From Oryzibacter oryziterrae (GTDB lineage: Bacteria; Pseudomonadota; Alphaproteobacteria; Rhizobiales; Pleomorphomonadaceae), in the NCBI RefSeq assembly GCF_021864535.1, contig NZ_JAKJIC010000002.1:434001-498000 (forward strand): 64,000 nucleotides of DNA. The letters are read 5' to 3'. The notes beneath the pieces are model-generated. The model saw only the letters and a list, made by a program, of their open reading frames with translations, made no database searches and was not told the DNA's origin. The position numbers and the translations under genes are program-made. Of this stretch, positions 18,964 through 28,253 are shown piece after piece; within the stretch, counting starts at the first letter, position 1, and the number at the start of each line of letters is the position of its first letter.

Positions 18964-19294
18964 GAGCACGCCTCCTCGAAGTCGGGCTATTGCGGGTCTC
19001 CCGTCAGGCTCGACCTGCCACCGCTCTTGGTTGCCCTCGGCAGGCCACTTACCATCCTCCTGCGGGTCTGAAGGCGCATTGCGCTTGATCAATCAGCGCA
19101 AATTCCGGCAAGGCACTCGTGGTTCGATTGTGACATTTGCCTCCGCCGGATACGACCCATCGAGCACATGTCAAAGTCGCTCCACTCGCCGGTGCCTGTT
19201 GTGAAAATGGGGATCGGACGGGCGCAATTTCAAGGGGCATGCAATGTTAACCGGCGAGCCAGGGTGGTTCGCCGGCTTGAAGCGTGCCACCGGC
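18964..19294. other. Intergenic region between glcB and usp
   Basis: No gene is supported in these 331 bp. It contains the strong ribosome-binding site of the usp gene and presumably its promoter and the end of the glcB transcript. No convincing hairpin with a T-run was seen. Confidence 0.4.
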
Positions 19295-21466
19295 TCACTT
19301 CCGGTGGGCTTCCGCCTTCCTGCGCCGCCGCCAGGCATGCAGCAGCGGTTCGGTATAGCCGTTGGGCTGGCTGAGCCCCTTGAAGATCAGGTCCGACGCT
19401 GCCTGGAAGGCCAGCGATTTCTGCGGCTGTTCGCCGAACTCTTCATAGGCGGGATCATCGACATTCTGGTTGTCGATGACGAGCGTCATGCGCTTGAGCG
19501 CATCGTGCACCTGCGCTTCGGTCACGATGCCATGCTTCAGCCAGTTGGCGATATGCTGCGAGGAGATGCGCAGCGTCGCCCGATCCTCCATCAGGCCCAC
19601 ATAGTTGATGTCGGGCACCTTGGAACATCCCACGCCCTGGTCGATCCAGCGCACCACATAGCCGAGCAGGCTCTGCACGTTGTTGTCGAGCTCGGCGGCA
19701 ATCTCCTCGGCGGAGAAGGTGCGCCCGGTCGCCAGCGGCAATGTCAGCAGGTCGTCGAGGCTGGCGCGCGGCCGCGTCTTGAGCTCGGCCTGCCGCGCCG
19801 TCACGTCGGTCTCCAGATAATGCAGCGCATGCAGCACGGCCGCGGTCGGCGAGGGCACCCAGGCGGTCGAGGCGCCAGCCCTGGGATGCACGCCCTTCTC
19901 GGCCAGCATGGCCCCCATCAGGTCCGGCATGGCCCACATGCCCTTGCCGATCTGCGCCCGGCCGGGCAGGCCGGCGATCAGGCCGGCGTCCACATTGCCG
20001 TTCTCATAGGCCTGGATCCATTTCTGGGCCTTCATCTCGCCCTTGCGCACCATTGGTCCGGCGAGCATGGAGGTATGGATCTCGTCGCCGGTGCGGTCGA
20101 GGAAGCCGGTGTTGATGAAGAACACGCGGCTGCGCGCCGCCCGGATGCATTCCATCAGATTGGCCGAGGTGCGCCGCTCCTCGTCCATGATGCCCATCTT
20201 CAGCGTGTCGCGGGCAAGGCCCCAGGCGTCCTCGATCGCCGCGAACAGCCGGTTGGCAAAGCCCACTTCCGCCGGACCGTGCATCTTCGGCTTGACGATA
20301 TAGACCGACCCGAAGCGGCTGTTGGCGCGCCGCCCCAACGGTCCCACGTCATGCAGAGCGATCGCCGAGGTGATCAGACCGTCGAGGATGCCCTCGGGGA
20401 TCTCGCGTCCTTCGCCGTCCAGCACCGCGTCGGTGGTCATGAGATGGCCGACGTTGCGCACCAGCATCAGGCTGAGCCCCTTGAGCCTCAGCGCCCCGCC
20501 GTCGGGCGTCTGATAGGTGCGATCGGCGTTGAGCCGGCGCGTCACGGTGCGGCCGCCCTTCTCGAAGCTCTCGGCAAGGTCGCCCTTCATCAGGCCGAGC
20601 CAGTTGCGATAGACCACCACCTTGTCGTCGGCGTCGACGGCAGCCACCGAATCCTCGCAGTCCATGATGGTGGACAGCGCCGCTTCCAGCTGCACGTCGG
20701 CGACGCCGGCCGGATCGCCCGCCCCGATCGGGCTGCGCCGGTCGATCACGATCTCGATGTGCAGGCCGTTGCGGGCGAACAGCAGGGCCGACGGATCCGA
20801 TGGCGCACCGCGATACCCGGCCAGGACGCCCGGATCGGCAAGGCCGGTCTCCGTGCCGTCGGCGAGGCGTACGGCCAGATGATCGTCGGCGATGCGATAG
20901 GAGGCAACCTCCGCGTGGCGCCCCGCCGCCAGCGGCACAGCCTTGTCGAGTTCCGCCTTGGCGCGCGCCACCACGGCCACGCCGCGTGTCGCGTCAAAGC
21001 CGGGCCCTTTGGCCTTGCCGGGCAGCACGTCCGTGCCGTAGAGCGCGTCGTAGAGGCTGCCCCAGCGCGCGTTGGCGGCATTGAGCGCATAGCGCGCGTT
21101 CATCCCCGGCACCACAAGCTGCGGCCCGGCCACCGTGGCGATCTCGGGATCGGTATTGGTGGTCGTCACCGTGAAGGTGTCGCCCTCGGGCACCAGATAG
21201 CCGATCTCCTCGAGGAAGGCGCGATAGTCGCCCATGTCGAAGGCTTGGTCGCGATTGGCCAGGTGCCAGGCGTCGATCTTGGCCTGCAGCAGGTCGCGAT
21301 GCACCAGCAGCACCCGATTCTCCGGGGCAAAGCGCGTCACGATGTCGGCGGCAGACGCCCAGAAGCGCTCGGCGTCGAGGCCGGTGCCGGGCAGGGCTTC
21401 GTTGGACAGGAAGTCGTCGAGGACGGTCGCAACGGACAGTCCGTGGCGCATCACGCGCTCGGTCAT
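19295..21466 (-). CDS. glcB: Malate synthase G
   Basis: Malate synthase isoform G (723 residues, the normal length). It condenses glyoxylate with acetyl-CoA to give malate in the cytosol. The family's catalytic barrel is recognisable, with [34 protein letters not shown] (split across residues about 445-465), the [11 protein letters not shown] segment and [27 protein letters not shown] near the C-terminus. The start at ATG 21466 gives the usual MTERV..HGL N-terminus. It is transcribed away from the diguanylate cyclase gene. A glycolate oxidase GlcD homologue lies elsewhere in the window (47177-48679), so the cell probably runs glycolate through glyoxylate to malate. Confidence 0.96.
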   Translation of the reverse strand: MTERVMRHGLSVATVLDDFLSNEALPGTGLDAERFWASAADIVTRFAPENRVLLVHRDLLQAKIDAWHLANRDQAFDMGDYRAFLEEIGYLVPEGDTFTVTTTNTDPEIATVAGPQLVVPGMNARYALNAANARWGSLYDALYGTDVLPGKAKGPGFDATRGVAVVARAKAELDKAVPLAAGRHAEVASYRIADDHLAVRLADGTETGLADPGVLAGYRGAPSDPSALLFARNGLHIEIVIDRRSPIGAGDPAGVADVQLEAALSTIMDCEDSVAAVDADDKVVVYRNWLGLMKGDLAESFEKGGRTVTRRLNADRTYQTPDGGALRLKGLSLMLVRNVGHLMTTDAVLDGEGREIPEGILDGLITSAIALHDVGPLGRRANSRFGSVYIVKPKMHGPAEVGFANRLFAAIEDAWGLARDTLKMGIMDEERRTSANLMECIRAARSRVFFINTGFLDRTGDEIHTSMLAGPMVRKGEMKAQKWIQAYENGNVDAGLIAGLPGRAQIGKGMWAMPDLMGAMLAEKGVHPRAGASTAWVPSPTAAVLHALHYLETDVTARQAELKTRPRASLDDLLTLPLATGRTFSAEEIAAELDNNVQSLLGYVVRWIDQGVGCSKVPDINYVGLMEDRATLRISSQHIANWLKHGIVTEAQVHDALKRMTLVIDNQNVDDPAYEEFGEQPQKSLAFQAASDLIFKGLSQPNGYTEPLLHAWRRRRKAEAHRK

Positions 21467-21718
21467 CGGGGCCTCATTTGCGCGGTGCTTCCAGTGGGGG
21501 GAAACGAAGCAGCCGCTTTGCCGGCCATAGAAGCCAAGCGACCGGCAAATGTCCAGCCGTTCCGGGGCGTCTCAGAGGATGTCCTCAGGCATGGATACGT
21601 ATTTGTCTGGATGGCCATGCTTGGCAAAAGGCTCGCATTCCCGGCAAATGTGATCACGTTGATAACGGTCCCGTAAGGAAAGGGGACTACGTATGAATGG
21701 ATAGATTGGCGGAGCCAT

Positions 21719-23413
21719 ATGTGTGGTCCTCTGCCCCGTTGTGTTGGCTATTTCGTCGCTTGCAAGGGAACCGCTGTAGTGTCGCTTACGGTTCTGGTGT
21801 TTGTCGCAACTCTGTTCGGGCTTTTCGCGACAGGCGCACGCGCTTGGAGGCTGCCGCATTTCGCCGGCAAGACAGACTACCTGCTGATCATCGCCTCCTC
21901 GGCCTGGTGGTTGGTCTTTGCCGCCGTTGATGCCTATTCGACCGAACCCGCCGACAAGATCCTCGCCTCCGAAATCGCCTGGTATGGCATCATCACCACG
22001 CCGGTGTTCTGGATGACCTTCATGGCGACCTATATCCGCGGCAGCGAACCGGCTGCCGCGCGGTCGCACCGTTTCGCCACCCTGGCGCTCGGCGCGGTCA
22101 CGCTCGCCATTGCGCTGACCAACGACTGGCACGGCGGCATCTATGCCAGCGTGACGCCCGATCCCACGCCGGCCTATCCCCATCGCCTGCATTTCTCGCA
22201 TGGCTTCATCTACAATGTGCTGGCAGCGGTCGTCTATGTCGCCATGCTGGCGACCACGGTTCAGGTGGGGCTCGCCGCACGCCGCGCGTCGGGTCTGCAT
22301 CGCCGCCAGTTTCTCGGCTTGCTCGGCGCCGCTCTTGTCCCCTGGGCGGCGAATGCGGGCTACAACTTCGGCAATCTGCGCATCCTGGGCTTTGACCCGA
22401 CGCCGATCGCCTTCGTCTGCATCCCCGTCGTCTATCACGTGCTGATCGCCCGCCATCAGCTGTTCAGCCTGGCGCCGGTCGCCCATCACGCCGTCTTCAA
22501 TTCCCATCCAGACAGCATGCTGGTGGTTTCCGCCAGCGGCATCGTCGCCGAGGCCAACCCGGCTGCCATCAAGCTCTTTGAGGCGTCCGGCAATCCGGTG
22601 GGCCAGCTCTTCGCCGCCCTCAAGGCCAACTTCGTCCCCCAGCGCACCATTGATGCGTCGGGCCATGCCGCCTCCGAACTCTGCAGCCGGGATGGACTGA
22701 CCTTCGAACTGCGCAGCACGACCGTCCTTGCCGGCGGCAAGGAGCGCGCCAGCATCCACGTCTTCCGCGACGTGACCGCCATCCACAGCGCCAATCTCAA
22801 GCTCGGCATTGCCGCGCGCCTGATGGAGGAACGGCTGGACGCCAACGTCAAGCTGCACGAACAACTGCGCGAGATGGCCCTGCGCGACAGCCTGACAGGC
22901 CTCTACAACCGTCGCAGCCTCGACGAGATCTGCGCGTCCATGATCCGCCGCGCCGCCGAAGCCGGCCAGACCGTCTCCTTCGCGCTGATCGACATCGACC
23001 ATTTCAAGGCCATCAACGACACCTTCGGTCACCGCGCCGGCGATGACGCGCTTGTCCGGGTCGCCGCCGCGCTGACGGCGGAGTTGTTGCCGGGCGAGAT
23101 GGCCGTCCGCATGGGCGGCGAAGAGTTTCTGCTGGCCATGCCCGACGTCGACGAGGTCTCGGCCTTCCGGCGTGTCGAGAGCTGTCGCAAGGCGCTGTCG
23201 CAAGACGGGGCGGGCGATGGCGCCGCATCCGCCGTCCGCTTCTCGGCGGGCCTCATCACTTGCGAAGCGGCCACCTGCAACATCGAAACCATGCTGACCG
23301 TCGTCGATCGGGCGCTCTATCAAGCCAAGCGCACCGGCCGCAATCGCACGGTGGTCGCCGCCGGCGACGCGCGCAGCATTCAGGACCGGCTCGCCCGCGT
23401 CAGCCTGGGCTGA
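21719..23413 (+). CDS. Membrane diguanylate cyclase (7TM-PAS-GGDEF)
   Basis: A 564-residue c-di-GMP synthase. The N-terminus has about seven membrane helices (residues 15-250) of the kind also found at the N-terminus of some histidine kinases. A PAS-like sensor follows (about 262-375; HPDSMLVVSASGIVAEANPA), then a short helical linker. The GGDEF domain starts at LRDSLTGLYNRRSL, and its signature is GGEEF (residues about 466-470), which is catalytically competent in known enzymes. The RxxD inhibitory site five residues before the signature is absent (PGEM). ATG 21719 has GGAG 6 nt upstream. It is divergent from glcB. The signal sensed is unknown. Confidence 0.88.
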   Translation: MCGPLPRCVGYFVACKGTAVVSLTVLVFVATLFGLFATGARAWRLPHFAGKTDYLLIIASSAWWLVFAAVDAYSTEPADKILASEIAWYGIITTPVFWMTFMATYIRGSEPAAARSHRFATLALGAVTLAIALTNDWHGGIYASVTPDPTPAYPHRLHFSHGFIYNVLAAVVYVAMLATTVQVGLAARRASGLHRRQFLGLLGAALVPWAANAGYNFGNLRILGFDPTPIAFVCIPVVYHVLIARHQLFSLAPVAHHAVFNSHPDSMLVVSASGIVAEANPAAIKLFEASGNPVGQLFAALKANFVPQRTIDASGHAASELCSRDGLTFELRSTTVLAGGKERASIHVFRDVTAIHSANLKLGIAARLMEERLDANVKLHEQLREMALRDSLTGLYNRRSLDEICASMIRRAAEAGQTVSFALIDIDHFKAINDTFGHRAGDDALVRVAAALTAELLPGEMAVRMGGEEFLLAMPDVDEVSAFRRVESCRKALSQDGAGDGAASAVRFSAGLITCEAATCNIETMLTVVDRALYQAKRTGRNRTVVAAGDARSIQDRLARVSLG

Positions 23414-23419
23414 TCTCTC

Positions 23420-24847
23420 TCAGAACAGCGAGCCCTGGCCGCCTTCGCCACCCTTGGCCCGAACCGGCTTGCGTGCCGGCTTTGTCGGTTCCGCACCGCC
23501 CTCGCCAACGGTCGCGGCCACATGGCCGTCGCGGAACTCGATGTCGAGCGCAGCTCCGGCCGCAAGCGCCGCCGCGTCGAACACGGGGCGCCCCTCGCCG
23601 TCGCGCACCAGCGCATAGCCGCGCTTCAGCGTCGCCTTGTGGTTCACTGCGTCGAACACCGACACCACCCGCTCAAGCCGCGCCGCGCGCTGGCGCAGCA
23701 CCTCGGAGATTGCCCGGTCGCTGCGCTGGCGGAGGCTCGCGAGCCGCTCGCCGAGCTGCGCCTGGTTGCGCAGCAGGCTCAGCGGTGACAGACGCGCCGC
23801 AACGCGATCAAAGCGCCGCGAATGCGCGTTGGTGTTGGCCTTCAACGCCTGGCCGAGGCCATTGGCCAGCGAATCGAAGCGCTGGCGCGGCAACGCCAGA
23901 ATGTCGCCGGGCCGGGGCAGGGCGCGTGCCGCGGCCATCAGGCGCGTTGCCCGCACGTCGATCACCCTGGAAATGCCGCCGTTGAGCCGACGGCCGAGAT
24001 CGTCGAGCTTGTCGAGCAACTCTCGCCGCACCGGCACCGCCATCTCCGCCGCGCCCGTGGGGGTAGGGGCCCGCACGTCGGCGGCGTGATCGATCAGCGT
24101 CCAGTCGGTCTCGTGGCCGACGGCCGAGATCAGCGGTATTTCGGAAGCCGCCGCCGCCCGCACCACGATTTCATCATTGAAGCCCCAGAGATCCTCAAGG
24201 CTGCCGCCGCCGCGTGCCACGATGATGATATCGGGCCGCGGAATCGCGCCGCCTTCCGGCAAGGCGTTGAAGCCGGCAATGCCCGCCGCCACTTCCGCGC
24301 CACAGGTCTCGCCCTGCACCCGCACCGGCCACACCAGCACATGCACGGGGAAGCGATCGGTCAGACGATGCAGGATGTCGCGGATCACCGCTCCGGTCGG
24401 CGAGGTGACGACACCGATCACCTTCGGCAGGTAGGGCAGCAGCTGCTTGCGTGAGGCGTCGAACAGCCCTTCGGCGGTCAGCTTGCGCTTGCGCTCTTCC
24501 AGGAGCGCCATCAGCGCGCCCGCGCCGGCCGGCTCCAGCGCGTCGATGACGATCTGGTATTTCGACGAGTTGGGATAGGTGGTCAGCTTGCCGGTGGCGA
24601 TCACCTCCATGCCCTCTTCGGGCTTGAAGCGCAGCTTGCCGAACACGCCGCGCCAGACCACCGCCTCCATGCGGGCGTTCTCGTCCTTCAGCGCGAAATA
24701 GGCGTGGCCCGACGAATGCGGCCCGCGATAGCCCGAGATCTCCCCGCGCACCCGCACGAAGCCGAACTGATCCTCAACCGAACGCTTGAGGGCGAAGGAA
24801 ATCTCCGAAACGCTGTATTCGGCGACGTTGGAAGTGGCGTCGGTCAC
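23420..24847 (-). CDS. xseA: Exodeoxyribonuclease VII large subunit
   Basis: XseA, the catalytic subunit of exonuclease VII, which degrades single-stranded DNA from both ends and acts in repair (475 residues; slightly long because of a charged C-terminal tail rich in Lys and Pro). The N-terminal OB-fold ([20 protein letters not shown]) binds single-stranded DNA. The catalytic domain includes [36 protein letters not shown] and [19 protein letters not shown] long coiled-coil region that binds XseB follows. The start is a GTG at 24847 behind TGGGATGAG. The small subunit gene xseB is not seen in the window. Convergent with the diguanylate cyclase gene, with a 6-bp gap. Confidence 0.95.
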   Translation of the reverse strand: MTDATSNVAEYSVSEISFALKRSVEDQFGFVRVRGEISGYRGPHSSGHAYFALKDENARMEAVVWRGVFGKLRFKPEEGMEVIATGKLTTYPNSSKYQIVIDALEPAGAGALMALLEERKRKLTAEGLFDASRKQLLPYLPKVIGVVTSPTGAVIRDILHRLTDRFPVHVLVWPVRVQGETCGAEVAAGIAGFNALPEGGAIPRPDIIIVARGGGSLEDLWGFNDEIVVRAAAASEIPLISAVGHETDWTLIDHAADVRAPTPTGAAEMAVPVRRELLDKLDDLGRRLNGGISRVIDVRATRLMAAARALPRPGDILALPRQRFDSLANGLGQALKANTNAHSRRFDRVAARLSPLSLLRNQAQLGERLASLRQRSDRAISEVLRQRAARLERVVSVFDAVNHKATLKRGYALVRDGEGRPVFDAAALAAGAALDIEFRDGHVAATVGEGGAEPTKPARKPVRAKGGEGGQGSLF

Positions 24848-25034
24848 GGTCTCATCCCAATATGTCGTACCAACTCGAATCTCTCGTCAGCCTTGATGGC
24901 ACGAGCCGATCGAAAACGGAACAACGGCCGTTGTCTCCAACACCGGCGGCAACGGCTATCCGACCTCAACCTTGCTCGCGTGCAGCAGCCTTTGAAGCCA
25001 GACGCCCGCGACCGCCGGGTTTCAGATCCGGCGC

Positions 25035-25706
25035 TCAGCGCTTGAAGCCGTCGAACATCTTCTCGAACAGCTTGGCATTGGCTTCGGCGATTTCGACGCC
25101 GGGCTCGAACATCTTGCCGAAGGCTTCCATGCCGGGAGGCCACTGCAGGCCGGCCGGCTTCCTGGCGTCCTCGCCCACATAGCCCTTGAAGAAGGAGTTC
25201 ATGGCGTCCTTGAAGGGCGCTGCCATCGCCTCCATCGGGTTGGCGGCATCCGCTCCGAAGGCCTTGAACATGGACGCAAACGGTCCGCTCTCCATCTCCT
25301 TGGCAAGGCCGCCGAACAGCGTTGCAGCGATGGTGGGCATCACCTTGGCCACCATGTCGGCCCCGACGCCCGTGATCTTCGACACCTGCCCGGCGATCAC
25401 GTCGGCGGCGTCGCCCGAACCGAACAGCTTGTCGAGCGCGATGCGCGCCGCTTCGGTTGCCGCCGGCGACACGGCGGCGCTGGCGTCGTCATAGGCCGCC
25501 TTGAAACGGGCACCGTCGAACAGCTCCGCCGGGCTCCTGGCGTCGCGCAGGTTGGCGAACGACTTCTGAAAGCCCAGCGAAAACACCGGCAGCAGCGCGC
25601 CCGTCAGCTTCTCCACGTCCTGCGTCTTGAGGCCATAGGCGCGGGCAATGTTCTCGATGGCCTGGCCGCCCTGGGCCTGCCGCATCAGATCGTAAAATGT
25701 GAACAT
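25035..25706 (-). CDS. DUF937-type protein
   Basis: A 223-residue protein of unknown function. The N-terminal half (FYDLMRQAQGGQAIENIARAYGL, LLPVFSLGFQKS, VSKITGVGADMVAKVMPTI, TLFGGL) matches the helical pattern of DUF937 proteins, in which a GGxAl.nlA..fGl segment precedes an LLP motif. The C-terminal third is phasin-like, amphipathic and rich in Phe, Met and Ala (MEAFGKMFEPGVEIAEANAKLFEKM). No signal peptide or membrane helix is present. It stands alone, with a palindromic repeat upstream. An alternative reading of the C-terminal part as a phasin (granule-associated protein) is possible. No function is assigned. Confidence 0.6.
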   Translation of the reverse strand: MFTFYDLMRQAQGGQAIENIARAYGLKTQDVEKLTGALLPVFSLGFQKSFANLRDARSPAELFDGARFKAAYDDASAAVSPAATEAARIALDKLFGSGDAADVIAGQVSKITGVGADMVAKVMPTIAATLFGGLAKEMESGPFASMFKAFGADAANPMEAMAAPFKDAMNSFFKGYVGEDARKPAGLQWPPGMEAFGKMFEPGVEIAEANAKLFEKMFDGFKR

Positions 25707-25798
25707 TGCCGCTCCGCCCCTGCTGACTCGTGGGTTGTCATCATGAAGCCCGCGAAGGCGCGCGTCAAAGGGCGAAAGACGGCGCGGCGGCCCGCCTC

Positions 25799-25885
25799 AT
25801 ACCAAGTGGCATTGAAAATGACGCTTGGCATTCCGTCTTCGAATTTCTCATGCCTTTGACGCAATTGAGAAATTCGAACTGCTCT
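25799..25885. repeat. 87-bp double-hairpin repeat, family 2, copy 1
   Basis: Closely related to the copy at 32209-32295 (about 78 of 87 bases identical by eye). Hairpin 1 pairs ATACCAAG..GCATT with AATGACGCTTGGCAT; hairpin 2 pairs TTCGAATTTCTCA with TGAGAAATTCGAA around a TGCCTTTGACGCAA loop. It lies between the DUF937 and DUF4189 genes, in no supported reading frame. Confidence 0.8.
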
Positions 25886-26003
25886 CAATGAGCCGATGCG
25901 TCAGAAACTCTGGCGAATTGGTATCACAAGCAACAACGCCGCACCACGGCCCAGGCAGGCGGTGGCGCGGCGCAAATGCACAGAGCGTTGGCCCTCGAAC
26001 GGC

Positions 26004-26387
26004 TCAGTTGTCGCAGTCGGACACGGCCACGGTGCAGCGGCTCTCGCCGCAATCCTTGATGGCCGCGGCCTTGGCGGCATCCTCGGTATCACCGATGCCC
26101 TTGCCGCGCTTGCCCGAGTTCGTGCTCACGGCATAGGCGCCACAGGCCTTGAAGCTCACCACCACACGGCAGCTGGTGTTGCCGGCGTCCTGGCAGTTCT
26201 TCACGGCGTCCGCCTCGGCGGCCGACTTGCTGTCGCCAAAGCCGGTGCCATAGCCCACGTCGTTGGCGGTGACCGCCTCACCGTCGGTGGCAACATTGTC
26301 ATCGATGGCGATGGCCCCATTGGCCAGTGCCGCCTGCGGTAGAAGCAGGGTAAGGGCTGCAAGGCTAGCGATCAGGCTGCGGCGCAT
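26004..26387 (-). CDS. Secreted DUF4189 protein
   Basis: A small exported protein of 127 residues. ATG 26387 has GGGAGA upstream and gives a clear signal peptide (cleavage after AALA, about residue 22). The mature part shows the DUF4189 pattern: repeated A..A...C segments and paired cysteines (NCQDAGNTSCRVVVSFKACGAY, DCGESRCTVAVSDC), giving six or more cysteines that probably form disulfides in the periplasm. The function of the family is not known. It lies 127 bp downstream of gshA on the same strand. Confidence 0.8.
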   Translation of the reverse strand: MRRSLIASLAALTLLLPQAALANGAIAIDDNVATDGEAVTANDVGYGTGFGDSKSAAEADAVKNCQDAGNTSCRVVVSFKACGAYAVSTNSGKRGKGIGDTEDAAKAAAIKDCGESRCTVAVSDCDN

Positions 26388-26514
26388 AAAAGGTCTCCCA
26401 TTCAGTTCATTGGCCGTCGGCGGCCATCTCCCCCTCGAAGGACGAGCCGGCCACCGTTGATGGGAGACTAGCCGTTTGCAACAGGTGAATGCCGACAAAT
26501 TTTGTCGCAATCGC

Positions 26515-27891
26515 CTATCGCAGCGTGGTCGCCATGTCGCAGGCCGCCCAGAGCTTGTCGATGTCGCCACCGAAGGTCTCGAGCAGCACCTCGGCCTCGG
26601 TCTTGCCGCGCTCCACGATCCGGTCGAGCGGCGCCAGATACACCGCCTCGTCCTCGCCCTGGGCGTTGCGATAGGCGCGCCGGACCAGGCCGCGTCGGCT
26701 GATCTCCAGCACGTCGCGGGCGATGTCGAGCAGCGAGCGTCCGGCAATCGTCGCCTTGAGGGCCTGTGTCGGCACCGCGTCGCGCAGATCCTGCCGCTCG
26801 TCGGTCGTCCAGTCCTTCACCACCTGCCAGGCTTCGTCGAGCGCCACGTCGTCATAGAGCAGGCCCACCCAGAAGGCGGGCAGCGCCAGAATATGCTCGG
26901 TCGAGCCCGAGTCGGCGCCGCGCATCTCCAGGAAGCGCTTGAGGCGCACTTCCGGGAACAGCGTGCCCAGATGATTGTCCCAGTCGCCGATATTCGGCAC
27001 CACGCCCGGCAGTTCGGTCTTCAGCGCGCCATTCATGTATTGGCGGAAGGTGACATGCGTGGCCGGATTGTAGGTATCGTCGCGCTTGACGAAATACATC
27101 GGCACATCGAGCGCCCACTGCACATAGCGCTCGAAACCGAAGCCCTCCTCGAACACGAAGGGGACCATGCCGGCGCGCGCATTGTCGGTGTCGCGCCAGA
27201 TCTCGGAGCGTTCGGACAGGCGCCCCGTGGGCTTGCCGTCCATATAGGGCGAGTTGGCAAACAGCGCGGTGGCCAGCGGCTGCAGCGCGATCGACACGCG
27301 CATCTTCTTGACCATGTCCGCTTCCGAGGCGAAATCCAGGTTCACCTGCACCGTCGCCGTGCGGAACATCATGTCGCGGCCACGTGTGCCCACGCGCGGC
27401 ATGTAGTTGGACATGATGGCATAGCGCGACTTGGGCATCACCGGCGTCTGGTCGAGCGTCCACACCGGGCTCGCCCCGAGGCCGAGGAAGCCGATCTTCA
27501 GCGGATCGGCAATTTCATAGACCTGCGCCATATGCGCATGCAGCTCGCAGGCCGTCTCGTGCAGATGCACCAGCGGCGCGCCGGAAAGCTCGAACTGTCC
27601 GCCCGGCTCCAGGCTGATCGCGCCACCATGCGTGGGATCCACAAGACCGATCGGCCGGCCGCGATCCAGAATCGGTTCCCACCCGAGCAGTCCGGCCATG
27701 CCCTCCAGCAGTTGCCGGATGCCACCCTGGCCCTCATAGGCCACGGGCGCATGCGTGAACTTGCGGAAGCCGACCTTCTCGTGCTCGGTGCCGATCCGCC
27801 AGCGTTCCCGGGGCTTGTTGCCGTCCTCAAGGCGAGCGGCGAGTTCGGCCACCGAGGTGATCGGTGTATCGTCGGACGTGTCACGCGCCAT
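26515..27891 (-). CDS. gshA: Glutamate-cysteine ligase (GCS2 family)
   Basis: Glutamate-cysteine ligase of the plant/alphaproteobacterial class (458 residues, usual size), which makes gamma-glutamylcysteine from glutamate, cysteine and ATP as the first step of glutathione synthesis. Recognisable segments are ERWRIGTEHEKVGF at the N-terminus, GGAISLEPGGQFELSG (substrate-binding Glu), MMFRTATVQVNLDF, FANSPYMDGKPTG and RDDTYNPATHVTFRQYMNG. ATG 27891 has GGAG 7-8 nt upstream. gshB is not in the window. Divergent from the alginate-lyase-like gene across a 362-bp AT-rich spacer. Confidence 0.93.
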   Translation of the reverse strand: MARDTSDDTPITSVAELAARLEDGNKPRERWRIGTEHEKVGFRKFTHAPVAYEGQGGIRQLLEGMAGLLGWEPILDRGRPIGLVDPTHGGAISLEPGGQFELSGAPLVHLHETACELHAHMAQVYEIADPLKIGFLGLGASPVWTLDQTPVMPKSRYAIMSNYMPRVGTRGRDMMFRTATVQVNLDFASEADMVKKMRVSIALQPLATALFANSPYMDGKPTGRLSERSEIWRDTDNARAGMVPFVFEEGFGFERYVQWALDVPMYFVKRDDTYNPATHVTFRQYMNGALKTELPGVVPNIGDWDNHLGTLFPEVRLKRFLEMRGADSGSTEHILALPAFWVGLLYDDVALDEAWQVVKDWTTDERQDLRDAVPTQALKATIAGRSLLDIARDVLEISRRGLVRRAYRNAQGEDEAVYLAPLDRIVERGKTEAEVLLETFGGDIDKLWAACDMATTLR

Positions 27892-28253
27892 AGATTAGTC
27901 TCCAAAGGCAATGGGCCGGCACCGTAACCATGTGCAGGCCAATGATCAATCCATGTGACGATCACGTCGATGTCGGACCTGGATTCGCGGTTCCCGACGC
28001 TGCGACCCTCTCCCCGGCATGGAACGCAATCCATTGTATTTTCGACATATATACATTTGCATCTGGTGACTTTTGCATGATGTTAAATGTACGATTTAGA
28101 TTAAAGTCTTACCCATTTACGATTTGCTTACATAGTATTTTCAAGGGCGAGAGTAGTATTTTGATGTGGTCGAGTTTCTGTATTCGATGAAAGGAATTAT
28201 TTATTTGGTCAAATTAGCGCTTTTTCCCATCAGTTGATGGGTGAGGGTGTTAC
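27892..28253. other. AT-rich divergent intergenic region
   Basis: No gene is supported. From about 28030 to 28230 the sequence is far more AT-rich than its surroundings. It ends in a perfect small inverted repeat CCCATCA-gt-TGATGGG (28226-28241), immediately before the GGTGAGGG ribosome-binding site of the alginate-lyase-like gene. This hairpin could partly mask the site in the mRNA. The region probably holds the promoters of both flanking genes. Confidence 0.5.

Noticed and set aside
15247-19071. A 1274-codon open frame on the plus strand opposite the Pat-like and usp genes
   Set aside because: It is a shadow frame caused by high GC. The protein is rich in His, Arg and Gln with no family resemblance, and the minus strand carries well-conserved genes.
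19244-21676. An 810-codon plus-strand frame opposite malate synthase G
   Set aside because: Shadow of glcB with low-complexity His/Arg/Gly composition and no recognisable motif.
21572-23323. A 583-codon minus-strand frame opposite the diguanylate cyclase
   Set aside because: Shadow frame; the plus strand has PAS and GGDEF motifs.
24861-24915. A stretch (TACCAACTCGAATCTCTC and following) that recalls family 2 repeats
   Set aside because: Too diverged, and no convincing hairpin pairing was found; it may be chance.
25035-25706. Calling this gene a phasin
   Set aside because: Only the C-terminal third looks phasin-like; the N-terminal half fits DUF937 better.
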